From: Pseudobutyrivibrio sp.
GTDB lineage: Bacteria > Bacillota > Clostridia > Lachnospirales > Lachnospiraceae
Length of the DNA: 64,000 nt
NCBI RefSeq assembly: GCF_015057185.1
Contig: NZ_SVEV01000003.1
Span: 62,001 to 126,000 of the forward strand
Direction of reading: 5' to 3'
Numbering within the stretch: position 1 is the stretch's first letter; the number at the start of each line of letters is the position of its first letter. Positions 29,832-40,300 of the stretch are shown here, piece by piece. The position numbers were made by a program, and so were the translations under genes. The notes beneath the pieces were generated by a model, which did no database searches, was not told where the DNA came from, and was given only the letters and a program-made list of their open reading frames with translations.

Positions 29832-31190
29832 ATGTCAAATTGGAAGAACGAAGAAGAAGCAAGAGAGCAGATTAAAGCTCTTGTAGCAGATTTTTATCAT
29901 GATTTCAAGGCTCCAAAGGAGTCAAAAGAAAATTTTAAGCCGGGCGATAGAATTAGCTATGCTAGTCGTGTTTACGACGAGAAAGAGATGAAGTCTCTTA
30001 CAGATGCTATGCTTGATTTTTGGCTTACAACAGGTCGTTTTTCAGACCAGTTTGAAAAGGAATTCGCACAGTGGATTGGTGTTAAGTTCGCACATCTTGT
30101 AAACTCTGGTTCATCTGCAAATCTTATTGCATTTATGACACTTACAGCACCAGAGCTTGGAGATAGACAGATTAAGCGAGGTGATGAGGTTATTACTGTT
30201 GCGGCAGGATTCCCTACTACTGTTACACCTATGATTCAGTATGGTGCAGTGCCTGTATTTGTTGATGTTACAGTACCACAGTACAACATTGACGTTACAA
30301 AGCTTGAGGAGGCTCTCAGCCCAAAGACAAAGGCTGTTATGATTGCTCATACACTTGGTAACCCATTTGATTTAAAGGCAGTAAAGGCATTCTGTGACAA
30401 GCATAATTTATGGCTTGTTGAGGACAACTGTGATGCCCTTGGTACAAAATATACTATTGATGGTGAGACTAAATTCTCAGGTACTTGGGGAGATATTGGT
30501 ACATCATCATTCTATCCACCACACCACATGACAATGGGTGAGGGCGGATGTGTTTACACAAACAATCCACAGCTTCATAGACTTATCCTTTCATACCGTG
30601 ATTGGGGACGTGATTGCATTTGCCCATCAGGACAGGATAATTTCTGCGGCCATAGATATGATGGGCAGTATGGTCAGCTTCCACAAGGATATGATCACAA
30701 ATATGTATACAGCCACTTTGGTTACAACCTTAAGGTTACAGATTTACAGGCAGCAGTTGGTGTTGAACAGCTTAAAAAGTTCCCAAGCTTCATCGAGAGA
30801 CGTCGTCATAACTGGGCTAGACTTCATGATGCTCTTGCTAATAGCTCAGCAGCTGACAAGCTCATTCTTCCAGCTCCAGCAGAGAATTCTGAGCCTAGCT
30901 GGTTTGGCTTCCTTATCTCTGTTAAGCCAGAGAGCGGTGTAAAGAGAAATGATGTAACAAAGTATGTCGAAGCACACAATGTTCAGACAAGACTTCTCTT
31001 CTCGGGAAATCTCATCAAGCATCCATGCTTCGATCAGATTAGAGATACAGATGCTTACAGAGTAGTAGGCGAGCTTGATAATACAGAGTTCATTATGAAC
31101 AATACATTCTGGGTAGGTGTATATCCGGGAATGACAGATGAGATGATTGATTATATGGCACAGGTTATTACAGAGGCTGTAAATCAGTAG
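29832..31190 (+). CDS. rfbH: CDP-4-keto-6-deoxyglucose 3-dehydrase (E1, RfbH/DdhC)
   Basis: DegT/AspC aminotransferase fold with His in place of the PLP Lys (SSFYPPHHMTMGEGG) and Cys motif DWGRDCICPSGQDNFCG, the Fe-S E1 signature. Confidence 0.92.
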   Translation: MSNWKNEEEAREQIKALVADFYHDFKAPKESKENFKPGDRISYASRVYDEKEMKSLTDAMLDFWLTTGRFSDQFEKEFAQWIGVKFAHLVNSGSSANLIAFMTLTAPELGDRQIKRGDEVITVAAGFPTTVTPMIQYGAVPVFVDVTVPQYNIDVTKLEEALSPKTKAVMIAHTLGNPFDLKAVKAFCDKHNLWLVEDNCDALGTKYTIDGETKFSGTWGDIGTSSFYPPHHMTMGEGGCVYTNNPQLHRLILSYRDWGRDCICPSGQDNFCGHRYDGQYGQLPQGYDHKYVYSHFGYNLKVTDLQAAVGVEQLKKFPSFIERRRHNWARLHDALANSSAADKLILPAPAENSEPSWFGFLISVKPESGVKRNDVTKYVEAHNVQTRLLFSGNLIKHPCFDQIRDTDAYRVVGELDNTEFIMNNTFWVGVYPGMTDEMIDYMAQVITEAVNQ

Positions 31191-31205
31191 TTAGGAGTTT
31201 TACAA

Positions 31206-32834
31206 ATGCGAAATATAAAGTTACTTGATTGTACACTTAGAGATGGTGGATATGTAAACGATTGGGAGTTTGGACATGACAATATCTGCTCAATTTTTGA
31301 GCGAGTAGCTGATGCTGGGGTTGACATCATTGAAGTTGGCTTCATTGATGAGAGAAGACCTTTCGATATTAATCGAAGCATCTTCCCTGATACAGCATCT
31401 ATCGAGAAAATCTATGGTGGTATCAAGAAGCGTCCACCTATGGTTATAGGTATGATTGACTATGGTACATGTGGTTTGGAAAATATTCAGCCATGTGAGG
31501 AGAGTATTCTTGATGGTATCAGAGTAATCTTTAAAAAGCATATCATGCATGAGGCTATGGCATTTTGTGCTGAGCTTAAAAAGCTTGGTTACAAAGTATG
31601 CTCACAGCTTGTTTCTATTACAAGCTACAATGACGAAGAACTTATGGAGCTTATTGGACTTGTAAATGAGGTTAAGCCATTTGCAGTAGGTATTGTAGAT
31701 ACATACGGACTTCTCAATCCAGAGAAACTTACTCATTATTACGAAATGCTTGATTCACATGTAGATTCATCAGTTGCGATTGGATTCCATGCACACAATA
31801 ACTTCCAGCTTGCTTATGCTAATAGCCGTACATTCCTTGATAGAGAGTCTGATAGAGACATCCTTGTTGATGGTACTTTATTTGGTATGGGCAAGAGTGC
31901 TGGAAATGCACCTATCGAGCTCGTTGGAATGTACATGAACCAAAAGTTTGGTAAGTCATATAATATTAATTCCATCCTTGAAGGAATCGATGAGTGTGTT
32001 CTTGATTTCTACAAGAAAACTCCATGGGGATACAAAATGTACTTCTACCTTTCAGCTTATAATAGAGTACATCCAAACTATGTTCAGCAGATGCAGGATA
32101 AGCCAAGTCTTTCTATTTCAGCAATTAATGATTTACTAGCAAAGATTGAGCCAGAGGATACAAAGTTACTCTATGACAAGGCCGTGGCTGAAGATATCTA
32201 TAAAGAATATGAGAAGACAGTACTTGATGATTCAAAAGACTATGAAAAGCTTGCAGCTGTATTACAGGGTAAGAATGTTCTTTTGGTTGGTCCAGGAAAG
32301 AATATTCAGCTTCAGTCAAAGCAAGTTGACAAGTACCTAGAAGAAAAGAATCCAGTTATTATTTCTATTAATTATATTCCAGGAGCATATACACCTGACT
32401 ATGTTTTTGTTACTAAGTCTAATAGATACAAGGATATGGCAGATAATTTGCTCGAGGTAAAAAATAAAGATACTAAGATTATTGGTACAAGCAATGTCAC
32501 TGCGCGTGGTGGTGATTTTGAGTTTACATTCACACGTGAAAAGCTTTTAGAGAAGAACGAGAGCATTGTAGATAATTCATTCCTTATGTTCCTCAAGGTT
32601 CTTAACACATGTGGAGTGAAGAATTTGGCATGTGCTGGATTTGATGGATACTCTGACAAAGAGGACAATTATTTCAATCCAAAGATGGAATATTCGTTTG
32701 TAAAGGCTGAGGCTAGACAGCTTAATAGACATATAAGAGAGGTTATAACAGAGACATACTCTGATATGAATATCGAGTTTGTTACATACTCACATTATAT
32801 GGATGTAGAAGACAGCCATGATGCAGCATTTTAA
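31206..32834 (+). CDS. HMGL-like (DRE-TIM) aldolase fused to C-terminal DUF115/MptE-like domain, paralog 2
   Basis: LDCTLRDGGYVNDWEFG, GFHAHNNFQLAYANS, MGKSAGNAPIEL; C-terminal GKNVLLVGPGKNIQ...LACAGFDGYS. Confidence 0.8.
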   Translation: MRNIKLLDCTLRDGGYVNDWEFGHDNICSIFERVADAGVDIIEVGFIDERRPFDINRSIFPDTASIEKIYGGIKKRPPMVIGMIDYGTCGLENIQPCEESILDGIRVIFKKHIMHEAMAFCAELKKLGYKVCSQLVSITSYNDEELMELIGLVNEVKPFAVGIVDTYGLLNPEKLTHYYEMLDSHVDSSVAIGFHAHNNFQLAYANSRTFLDRESDRDILVDGTLFGMGKSAGNAPIELVGMYMNQKFGKSYNINSILEGIDECVLDFYKKTPWGYKMYFYLSAYNRVHPNYVQQMQDKPSLSISAINDLLAKIEPEDTKLLYDKAVAEDIYKEYEKTVLDDSKDYEKLAAVLQGKNVLLVGPGKNIQLQSKQVDKYLEEKNPVIISINYIPGAYTPDYVFVTKSNRYKDMADNLLEVKNKDTKIIGTSNVTARGGDFEFTFTREKLLEKNESIVDNSFLMFLKVLNTCGVKNLACAGFDGYSDKEDNYFNPKMEYSFVKAEARQLNRHIREVITETYSDMNIEFVTYSHYMDVEDSHDAAF

Positions 32835-32856
32835 TAGATAGGAGCAATTGGGACAA

Positions 32857-34665
32857 ATGAGAGTAGTAGACTACATAGCAGATTTCTTAGTTGAAAAGGG
32901 CGTTACTCATAATTTCATGGTTACTGGTGGTGGTGCCATGCAGTTGGATGATGCTCTTGGTCACAAGGCAGAAATCAAAAATATTTTTAATCATAACGAG
33001 CAGGGATGTTCTGTGGCAGCAGAAGCATACGCTAGAGTAACAGGGAAAATTGCTAGTGTATGTGTAACTAGTGGGCCTGGTGGAACAAATGCGATTACAG
33101 GCGTAATGGGCGGATGGTTAGATTCGATTCCTATGTTCGTTCTTTCAGGACAGGTAAAAAGAGAGACTACTTTATGGTCAGTCCCAGAATTAAATTTACG
33201 ACAGCTTGGTGATCAGGAATTTGATATTATCAATTCGGTATCAAATATGACCAAGTATGCGGTAATGATTACAGAGCCAGCCGAGATTGCATACCATCTT
33301 GAAAAGGCATGGTACTTAGCAAACAATGGTCGTAAGGGACCAGTTTGGCTTGATATTCCTCTTGATGTTCAGGGAGCTAAGATTGATGGTTTAGAGCTTA
33401 AGCATTTTGATGCTGCAGCCGAAGGCCTTGAGGTAAAAGTTGATGAGGTGTCAGACGAACAGCTTAAGGACATATTAGACAAGATTTCAAAGGCAAAGGC
33501 TCCACTTATCTTTGCAGGATACGGTGTGAGACTATCTGATTCAGCTGAGCTTTTACTTGACTTTGCTAAGAAGCTTCAGATTCCTGTAGCAGTAGCATGG
33601 AATTCTGGAGACCTTGTAGCTTATGACAACCCTTTGTATGCAGGTTCTCCAAGTAGAGAGGGAACTAGAGGTAGTAGCTTCATAGTTCAAAACTGTGATT
33701 TATTACTTGTTCTTGGTAGCAAAATGAGTATCAGAACAATTACATATAACAAACATGATTTTGCAAAGAATGCATATAAAATTATGGTTGATATTGATGA
33801 TCAGGAGCTCAAGAAGCCTACATTCATTCCTGATATGCCAATTTGCACAGATGTAAATTATTTCCTTAGACGTATGATGGAAATGGACTACACACCAGTC
33901 GAGACACATAAGGACTGGATTAAGTGGTGCCGTATGATGGTAGAAAAGTATCCAGCATGTCTTCCAGAGTATCACCACAATTCAAAGGATGAGCTTTTGA
34001 ACCCATATGTATTTGTTGATACATTATTCGATTGTATGGATGAAAAGGATGTGCTTACACTTGGTAATGGTAGTGCCTGTGTAATGAGCTTCTCTGGTGC
34101 TAAAATCAAGCAGGGACAGAGAATGTTTACAAATGCTGGATGCGCAGCTATGGGATATGGTATGCCAGCAGCTCTTGGCGCAGCTATTGCAAAGCAGGAA
34201 AATAATGGACGAGTAGTTTGTGTAGATGGTGATGGAAGTCTTATGATGAATGTACAGGAACTTGCTACAATCGCACACAATAATCTCAATGTAAAATTAT
34301 TCGTCCTTAACAATAATGGATATCATTCAATTAGACAGACCCAGAGAAACTTATTCAAGCCACCACTTATTGGACTTGACCCAGAGACAGGTGTTAGCTT
34401 CCCAGAGTTTGATAAGTTAGCTGAGGCATTTAGATTCAAATACTTCGAGGTAAATAACGAGCCAGAAGTAAGAGATACAATTGAGAAAGCTCTTTCTGAA
34501 GAGGGGCCTGTTCTTATTAACGTAATTGTTGACCCTAATCAGAACTTCGTTCCAAAGCTTTCAAGTAAAGTTATGCCAGATGGTAGCATTGTTTCACCAT
34601 CTATGGATGACATGTTCCCATTCCTTCCAAGGGATGAATACGAAGGAAATAGGTATATTAAATAA
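32857..34665 (+). CDS. Thiamine diphosphate-dependent enzyme, acetolactate synthase/YerE-like
   Basis: FNHNEQGCSVAAEAYAR (ThDP Glu), VTSGPGGTNAITGV, GDGSLMMNVQELATIAHNNLNVKLFVLNNNGYHS. The ATG at 32857 is preferred over the tracked TTG at 32848, which lies only 3 nt after AGGAG. Confidence 0.85.
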   Translation: MRVVDYIADFLVEKGVTHNFMVTGGGAMQLDDALGHKAEIKNIFNHNEQGCSVAAEAYARVTGKIASVCVTSGPGGTNAITGVMGGWLDSIPMFVLSGQVKRETTLWSVPELNLRQLGDQEFDIINSVSNMTKYAVMITEPAEIAYHLEKAWYLANNGRKGPVWLDIPLDVQGAKIDGLELKHFDAAAEGLEVKVDEVSDEQLKDILDKISKAKAPLIFAGYGVRLSDSAELLLDFAKKLQIPVAVAWNSGDLVAYDNPLYAGSPSREGTRGSSFIVQNCDLLLVLGSKMSIRTITYNKHDFAKNAYKIMVDIDDQELKKPTFIPDMPICTDVNYFLRRMMEMDYTPVETHKDWIKWCRMMVEKYPACLPEYHHNSKDELLNPYVFVDTLFDCMDEKDVLTLGNGSACVMSFSGAKIKQGQRMFTNAGCAAMGYGMPAALGAAIAKQENNGRVVCVDGDGSLMMNVQELATIAHNNLNVKLFVLNNNGYHSIRQTQRNLFKPPLIGLDPETGVSFPEFDKLAEAFRFKYFEVNNEPEVRDTIEKALSEEGPVLINVIVDPNQNFVPKLSSKVMPDGSIVSPSMDDMFPFLPRDEYEGNRYIK

Positions 34666-35324
34666 TGAGTAAAGTTGCTATTTTTGATTTTGATGGGACT
34701 ATTGTTGACACTATCACGGATGTGGCATTGTCGTTTAACAAGGCTTTAAAAGAAAATGGATTCCCGGAACATAAGATAGAGGCTTACGATGGATTTGTAG
34801 GAGGCAACTTAGAAACAGTAGTTTCTAGGATGCTTCCTAAAAACTGTATTTCGGAAGAAAATATAGATAGAGTAAAAACAAGCTATCGTAGCATATATAG
34901 TACAAGTGAAAAAGAAAATACTAAGCCATATCCAGGTATTATGGATATGCTTTATTTACTCAAAGAGCAGGGATGGAAATTAGCCATTAATACAAATAAG
35001 GGGCAGGTTTTAGTTGACCAACTTGATGAGAAACTATTCCCAGAGAATTTATTTGATTCAGTAGTTGGATATTTGGAGACTAGACCATCAAAGCCAGATG
35101 CTTTTGGAGTAAAGATGATTTGCGAAGAATGTGGCGAGGAGGTTTCCAACGCAATATACATAGGTGATGGAATGAGCGATGTATATACCGCTCAAAATGC
35201 ATCAATTCCATGTATTTTTGTAGAGTGGGGCCAAGGCGCTTTAGAGAATGGGGTTTATGATAATGTCATTTCGGTAAATACAGTATCAGAGCTCCAAGAT
35301 AGATTAGTTAATTGGGATAAATAA
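34665..35324 (+). CDS. HAD family hydrolase (phosphoglycolate phosphatase-like)
   Basis: VAIFDFDGTIVDT, AINTNKGQ, KPDAFGVKMI, YIGDGMSDVYTAQNA. Confidence 0.88.
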   Translation: MSKVAIFDFDGTIVDTITDVALSFNKALKENGFPEHKIEAYDGFVGGNLETVVSRMLPKNCISEENIDRVKTSYRSIYSTSEKENTKPYPGIMDMLYLLKEQGWKLAINTNKGQVLVDQLDEKLFPENLFDSVVGYLETRPSKPDAFGVKMICEECGEEVSNAIYIGDGMSDVYTAQNASIPCIFVEWGQGALENGVYDNVISVNTVSELQDRLVNWDK

Positions 35325-36224
35325 ATGAGAGTAATAGTTACGGGTGCAGCAGGATTTGCAGGATATAGCTTAACAAGAGAATTATTAGAACAAGGGCATG
35401 AAGTATATGCAATTCTTCGTCCAAACTCAAAACACAACGATAGATTTTATAATGTAAATGGTAATCTACACCTTGTAGAATTAGATTGTGTAGATTTTGA
35501 TAAAATTGCAGATAAAATATTATGTCAGTGTGATGTGTTTTACCATTTGGCATGGTTTGGTGGAAGAGATGATTTCGAAGGCCAAAACGCAAATATTGAT
35601 TATACAATTAAAGCAATTGAGTCAGCAGCGAAGTCGGGCTGCAAGCGATTTGTAGGTATAGGTTCACAGGCGGAGTATGGAGTTTGTGAGGGACTTATAA
35701 CTGAGGATCAGATGCCAAGACCTATCAATGCTTATGGAGCTGCAAAAGTGGCTGCATTGTATCTTTCTAAAAGAAGAGCAGAGCAGTTAGGTGTTGAATG
35801 GATTTGGGGCCGTATTTTTAGTCTCTATGGTGACTTGGAGCCAGCAGGTAGAATGCTTCCAGATGTACTTGACAAGATGAAACATGACGAGGCAGTGAGT
35901 CTCAGTAGCTGTGAACAGAACTGGGATTACTTGCATGTTGTAGATGCGGCAAAGGCTATTGCGGCTCTTGGAAAGAGTGGTCATGCTGGAGAGATTTATA
36001 ATATAGCAAATGGCAATTATGCTCCACTTATGACTTTTATAGATAGAGCGAAGACAGAGTTAAAATCTAAATCAGAAGTAAAATTTGGTGAAAGAGTTAA
36101 CCCATTTATATCTTTACAGCCTGATGTGAGCAAGATTAAGGCACACACGGGATGGTCTCCAAAGATTTGTTTTGAAGATGGAATAGTAGCGTTTGTTGAT
36201 AACAAGTTGTATTATGAGGTTTAA
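35325..36224 (+). CDS. NAD-dependent epimerase/dehydratase/reductase (extended SDR)
   Basis: MRVIVTGAAGFAGYSLTREL, NAYGAAKVAAL (YxxxK). Confidence 0.87.
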   Translation: MRVIVTGAAGFAGYSLTRELLEQGHEVYAILRPNSKHNDRFYNVNGNLHLVELDCVDFDKIADKILCQCDVFYHLAWFGGRDDFEGQNANIDYTIKAIESAAKSGCKRFVGIGSQAEYGVCEGLITEDQMPRPINAYGAAKVAALYLSKRRAEQLGVEWIWGRIFSLYGDLEPAGRMLPDVLDKMKHDEAVSLSSCEQNWDYLHVVDAAKAIAALGKSGHAGEIYNIANGNYAPLMTFIDRAKTELKSKSEVKFGERVNPFISLQPDVSKIKAHTGWSPKICFEDGIVAFVDNKLYYEV

Positions 36225-36232
36225 TTTTAATA

Positions 36233-37183
36233 ATGAAAAAGATTAGTATAATGATTCCTTGCTATAACGAGGAAGAGAATATTGTTCAGATAGGCGAAGC
36301 TTGTGAAAATATCCTGAAAGAGAAGCTTTCAAATTATGACTATGAGATTTGTTATGTAGATAATGCATCTACTGATAAGACAAGAGAGCTTATCGAGCAG
36401 GTGTGTGCTAAAAACAAAAAACACAAAGCTATTTTTAACGTAACAAATTTTGGCCAGTTTAACTCGCCATTTCATGGAATATGTGAGCTGGATGGAGATT
36501 GTGTAATTCCTGTATGTGCAGATTTCCAGGACCCTGTAGAGATGATTCCTGTATTTGTGCATGAATGGGAGCAGGGACACAAAATTGTAAGTGGTGTAAA
36601 GGCTACCAGCAAGGAAAATGGTTTTGTATATTTCCTCCGAACAATGTACTACAAGACTATTAAAAAGATGTCTACAGTACATATGATTGAGCATTTTACT
36701 GGCTTTGGCCTTTACGACAAATCATTTGTTATGCTTCTTAGAGAGTTGAAAGATCCACTTCCATTTATCAGAGGTATTGTAGCTGAGTATGGTGAGGGAT
36801 TTAATCTCAAAATAGTTGAGTATGAGCAGCCACAACGTAGAGCTGGAGTTACTCACAACAATTTCTATACATTATATGATGCAGCTATGCTGAGTTTTAC
36901 AAGCTACACAAAGGTGGGGCTTAGAATGATGACATGGCTTGGTTTTATAGTAGGATTTATCGATGTCATTGTGGCAATTGTATACCTTGTTCTTAAACTT
37001 ACACATTGGAATGATTTTGCAGCTGGCAATGCACCAATGGTAATTGGTATGTTTTTACTTGGAGCCATTCAGCTTACATTTATGGGATTTATGGGAGAAT
37101 ATATATTAAATATTAATACTAGAACTATCAATAGGCCAATAGTTGTCGAAGAGAAGAGAATTAATTTTGACACAGAAGAATAA
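36233..37183 (+). CDS. Glycosyltransferase family 2, DPM1/GtrB-like
   Basis: ISIMIPCYNEEENIVQ, YVDNASTDKTREL, ADFQDPVEM; C-terminal TM segments. Confidence 0.87.
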   Translation: MKKISIMIPCYNEEENIVQIGEACENILKEKLSNYDYEICYVDNASTDKTRELIEQVCAKNKKHKAIFNVTNFGQFNSPFHGICELDGDCVIPVCADFQDPVEMIPVFVHEWEQGHKIVSGVKATSKENGFVYFLRTMYYKTIKKMSTVHMIEHFTGFGLYDKSFVMLLRELKDPLPFIRGIVAEYGEGFNLKIVEYEQPQRRAGVTHNNFYTLYDAAMLSFTSYTKVGLRMMTWLGFIVGFIDVIVAIVYLVLKLTHWNDFAAGNAPMVIGMFLLGAIQLTFMGFMGEYILNINTRTINRPIVVEEKRINFDTEE

Positions 37184-37205
37184 GTAATATTTATATTAGT
37201 TATGA

Positions 37206-37245
37206 AAAGGTTGCAATCGAGATTTTCATGATTGCAACCTTTTTT
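37206..37245 (+). terminator. Rho-independent terminator
   Basis: AAAGGTTGCAATC-(11 nt)-GATTGCAACCTTT followed by TTT. Confidence 0.85.
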
Positions 37246-37306
37246 AAGGGAAAAAGAACTGTAGAGAATAGTAAGATATAGGATTAGAGAAGTTATAAAG
37301 TAAGTT

Positions 37307-40300
37307 ATGGTAAATAAGGTAGGAGTTATTCATAATTTAAAAATGTTGATAGTAATTATGTGTTTGTTAATTACTATTTGCTTGATATGGAAAATAGGAG
37401 AAAATAAACAGAACAAACAAAACAATGAATCGATATTTAGTTTCGAGGGAGAAGGGACAGCAGAATCACCGTATCTTATAAGTTCTGTGGATGATTTATT
37501 GGAATTTAAAACTTATGTTAATCAAAAACATCCAGAAGCGCAAGGTGTTGTCCTTAAAGGTGTTTATTTTGAGCAAACATGTGACCTTGATTTAAGTGAG
37601 GTAACTGACTGGGAGCCAATAAGTAAAGTAGATGGTGAAAACTATTTTTATGGGCAATACGATGGTGGTGGGCATGTTATTCGAAATCTTCATTGTAGTA
37701 CAGAATCTTATAGTAGCTTATTTGGCCAAATAGGCGGGACAATTGTCAACCTAGGCCTAGAAGATTCAGATTTTTCTGGAGAATATTGTGCGGGATTAGC
37801 AATGTATACAGTTAGCAATAGTGCTAGAGTTGTTAATTGTTATGTAGATAATGTGGAGTTTGATGCGTCACAAGGTGCATGCGGAATTGCATATGATTTT
37901 GGCGGTGAAATAATTAATTGTTGGTCAAACATAAATAAAGATTCTTTAGGTGTAATTGCTGGCATTTGTTCAGTTTGTTATAGGTCTGAGAACAACTACA
38001 CTAATATTAAATTGGTAAATCAAGCCGAGATTGAATCAGAAGGTTTTAATTATGTAAAAGATATAGGTAAAGTAGTTGATGCATTGAACAATTACATTTT
38101 GTCTTTGAATATAAACGTAAAAACATTATATCTGTGGTCAGAAGAATCTTCTGGAGTTTCATTTGAGGGCAAGGAAAATATCTCCATTCCATTTCAAGGA
38201 GATGGATCAAGTGAAAGACCGTATCAAATTACATGTGTAGATGATTTTTTATTATTTGCAAAACTTGTAAACAGTGGATTTGATTTTGCAGATTGTTATT
38301 TCAAATTAACATCAGATATAGATATGAAGGGGGTAGAATGGACTCCTATCGGTATTTTTGATAGTGGAAGGTTTTTCTGGGGAACATTTGATGGAGACGG
38401 TCATACAATCAGCAATTTAACAATTACAAACGACTATGCAGGGTTATTTGGTCAGCTTTCTGGTACTGTTCTAAATTTGATAATTGTAAACGAAGAGGTT
38501 AATGGTGAGTATGTGGGTGGAATTACAAGCCATGCTTGTGATTCACCGAAAATTATAAATTGTGCAGTAATAGATTCAACAATAAAAGCAAGTGAACGAG
38601 GAGGTGGTATAGCTGATAATTTTGTCGGAGGAACAATTGTAAATTGTGTGACAGATATTTCAGTAATAAATACTGACGGCAATAATAACACATATGGAAT
38701 AGTATCTTATAATGCTGCTAATATTTCTTCATGTTATTCAAATATAGAAATATGTAATAAAGACACATTTGATGGTAGTTTAGATAACTGTGAGGTTGAA
38801 ATATTTGATTCTCAAAATGCTGTATCAGAAGTTGTAGATAAGATGAATGTAGGCGTGTCAGAATATGACTCTGAGTATGAACTTAATTCATGGAAAGTGG
38901 AAGATGGTAATATTAAGCCTCTGAATGAAGCAAATTATAGACCATTGATTATGTTTGTTTGTTTTTCAATTATAGTGTGTTTTATATTAATCATACTTTA
39001 CAAAAACGACTACACTATAGGATTACAGATAAACGAGTATACACTTGAGCATAATAGGATGGCTAGAATCGTATTTTTTATTATTCTTTGTATAATATAC
39101 ATCGTTACTATTATACTTAATTATGGAGTTACCTATTTAGTTTCTTCCTACGAAGGAATTTCAGTTAATCAATTATTGTTTAATTTATCATCACCTGTAC
39201 AAGGAACTAATTGGAGTTCTTTTTACAAGCCTCTTGTTATTTGTGGATTAGTGATAGTATTAGCAATTTTATGTATAGCTATTGCTTATTATAAGCTTGT
39301 TAGGATATGCTTTAAACTTAGTTCTAATTCTGTAAAGCCGAGAGTATTAATAGATTTAAATATAGCTATACTTTTAATTGTGGTGGTTATATTGCAAATG
39401 CATGCTTTTAAAAAATTTGATGAGGCTTTTAATATAACTCAATATATAGAATACAGAAATTCAAGTACCACTCTATATGATGAATACTATGTATCACCAG
39501 ATGATGTTGAATTGGTATTTCCTGAGCAGAAAAGGAATTTAATATATATTTTTATGGAATCAGGAGAAATGTCTGCGGCAGGAAAAAGTAGTGGTGGAGG
39601 AATGGATGAGGATTATATACCAGAACTAACTCAGATTTCGTTAGATAATATTAATTTTAGTGAAGAGGGAGTTCTTAATGGCGCATATGTAACTGACGGT
39701 TCAGGTTGGACTATAGCTGGCATGATAGGACAGACAGCAGGAATACCATTGAATTATTATTCTGGAAGTGCCTTTCCAGGTATTGTTGCGCTTGGGGATA
39801 TTCTAAAAGACAATGGTTACAATAATTATCTTATGATAGGTAGCGATGGAGAATTCGCTGGTAGAAAGGAATATTTCGAATTACATGGTGATTATTCGAT
39901 ATATGATTATTATACTGCGATTGACCGTGGAGATATTCCATCAGATTATTTTGAATGGTGGGGATTTGAGGATCAGAAGTTATTTGAGTTTGCTAAGAAG
40001 GAATTGATTGATATTTCAAGTAATGAGCATCCTTTCAATTTCACATTACTTACGGTGGATACACATTTTACAGATGGGTATGTGTGTGATTTGTGTGAGA
40101 ACAATTATGAACATCAATATGCAAATGTTTTAAATTGTGCAAGCAGGCAAATAAGCGAATTCCTAACATGGCTGGAGCAACAGGATTTTTATGATAATAC
40201 CTCAGTGATTATATCTGGTGATCATTTGTACATGTCCTCTGATTTTTATTTTGTGGATGAATCCTATAATAGGAGAACCTATGTGTCGATAATAAATGCG

